From assembly GCF_000159955.1 (NCBI RefSeq), contig NZ_GG695971.1:449706-467779 (forward strand): a stretch of DNA of 18,074 bases. Reading direction: 5' to 3'. The DNA comes from Paenibacillus sp. oral taxon 786 str. D14 (GTDB lineage Bacteria > Bacillota > Bacilli > Paenibacillales > Paenibacillaceae). Positions 17,809-18,074 of the stretch are shown here, piece by piece (position 1 is the first letter of the stretch; each line of letters opens with the position of its first letter). A program made the translations under genes and the position numbers. The notes under the pieces are model-generated. The model saw only the letters and a program-made list of their open reading frames with translations, was not told where the DNA came from and ran no database searches.

Positions 17809-18074
17809 ATGCAGGAACGATCTCAGGCAGTAAAAATCAATGTGGCACCTCGCCGAGAGGTAAAGCAAAATCAAGAAGAAAGCAGCAGCCTTCAGATAGA
17901 CAATAAGGCAGCGATCCGCCCTTTAGGGCATGACGAAGCGAAAACAACCACAGTGTCGGCACCCGTATCCATGATGAAGGTTCGTCCAAAATCGGAACAA
18001 GCAGTTGAATTGAAGCAGGAACGAGGGCAGGGAGGAGTCGCGAAGCAAGGAAGTGGGGGAAGCGAGAGGCCGGC
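17809..18074 (+). CDS. N-terminal part of an unidentified hydrophilic protein
   Basis: From ATG 17809 the frame is open to the window's end, 88 codons. A purine-rich AGGGCGGGGGGGA lies just upstream and can serve as ribosome binding site; an in-frame ATG at 17782 lacks one. The residues seen are hydrophilic and of low complexity, rich in Lys, Gln, Glu, Arg and Ser (for example KINVAPRREVKQNQEESSS and VELKQERGQGGVAKQGSGGS), with no signal peptide, membrane helix or known motif. In B. subtilis murAA is followed by spoIID, so an extended N-terminus of a sporulation protein such as SpoIID or a SpoIIQ-like protein is possible, but nothing visible proves it. Confidence 0.5.
   Translation, partial: MQERSQAVKINVAPRREVKQNQEESSSLQIDNKAAIRPLGHDEAKTTTVSAPVSMMKVRPKSEQAVELKQERGQGGVAKQGSGGSERP

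Overview
The window is a stretch of Firmicutes chromosome, most likely Paenibacillus or a close relative. The evidence is a moderately GC-rich sequence, strong AGGAGG-type ribosome binding sites, frequent TTG/GTG starts, and a gene order that follows Bacillus, Listeria and Staphylococcus: ywlC(sua5)-ywlD(mntP)-ywlE-ywlG-glyA-upp-mnaA(wecB)-atp operon-ywzB(DUF1146)-murA. Genus assignment is an inference from gene order and protein likeness; no rRNA is present. Almost every real gene is on the + strand.

Layout. 1-1111: the 3' end of a Sua5/YwlC tRNA threonylcarbamoyladenosine gene, coupled to a DUF72 gene. 1112-1520: a gene-free stretch carrying copies of a short dispersed repeat. 1521-2740: an MntP-type manganese exporter and a protein-arginine phosphatase (YwlE type) with an internal insertion. 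2746-2906: a promoter, a ZTP (pfl) riboswitch and an intrinsic terminator. These precede ywlG (UPF0340) and glyA (3024-4890), which ends at a strong hairpin. 5141-5883: a promoter and upp. 5884-6210: a second block of the dispersed repeat family. 6211-7365: UDP-GlcNAc 2-epimerase. 7491-15066: promoter, complete F1Fo ATP synthase operon (atpZ-atpI-atpB-atpE-atpF-atpH-atpA-atpG-atpD-atpC) and terminator. 15308-17243: DUF1146 membrane protein and murA with its terminator. 17243-17635: a decayed zinc-type alcohol dehydrogenase on the minus strand. 17809-end: the start of an unidentified hydrophilic protein.

How the genes work together. The ZTP riboswitch senses the purine intermediates ZMP/ZTP, which build up when 10-formyl-tetrahydrofolate runs short. 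It would let transcription continue into ywlG-glyA, so that GlyA supplies one-carbon units. Upp salvages uracil, WecB and MurA act in cell-envelope synthesis, and the atp operon makes the proton-driven ATP synthase.

The least ordinary features are non-coding. They are an array of four alternating hairpins (about 40-nt period) filling the atpA-atpG gap up to the atpG ribosome binding site, a terminator-like hairpin between atpE and atpF, the riboswitch with a second promoter downstream of its terminator, and a dispersed intergenic repeat family at two loci. Compared with B. subtilis, rpiB (ywlF) and ywmB are absent from their expected slots. I found no mobile element, CRISPR array, tRNA or rRNA.
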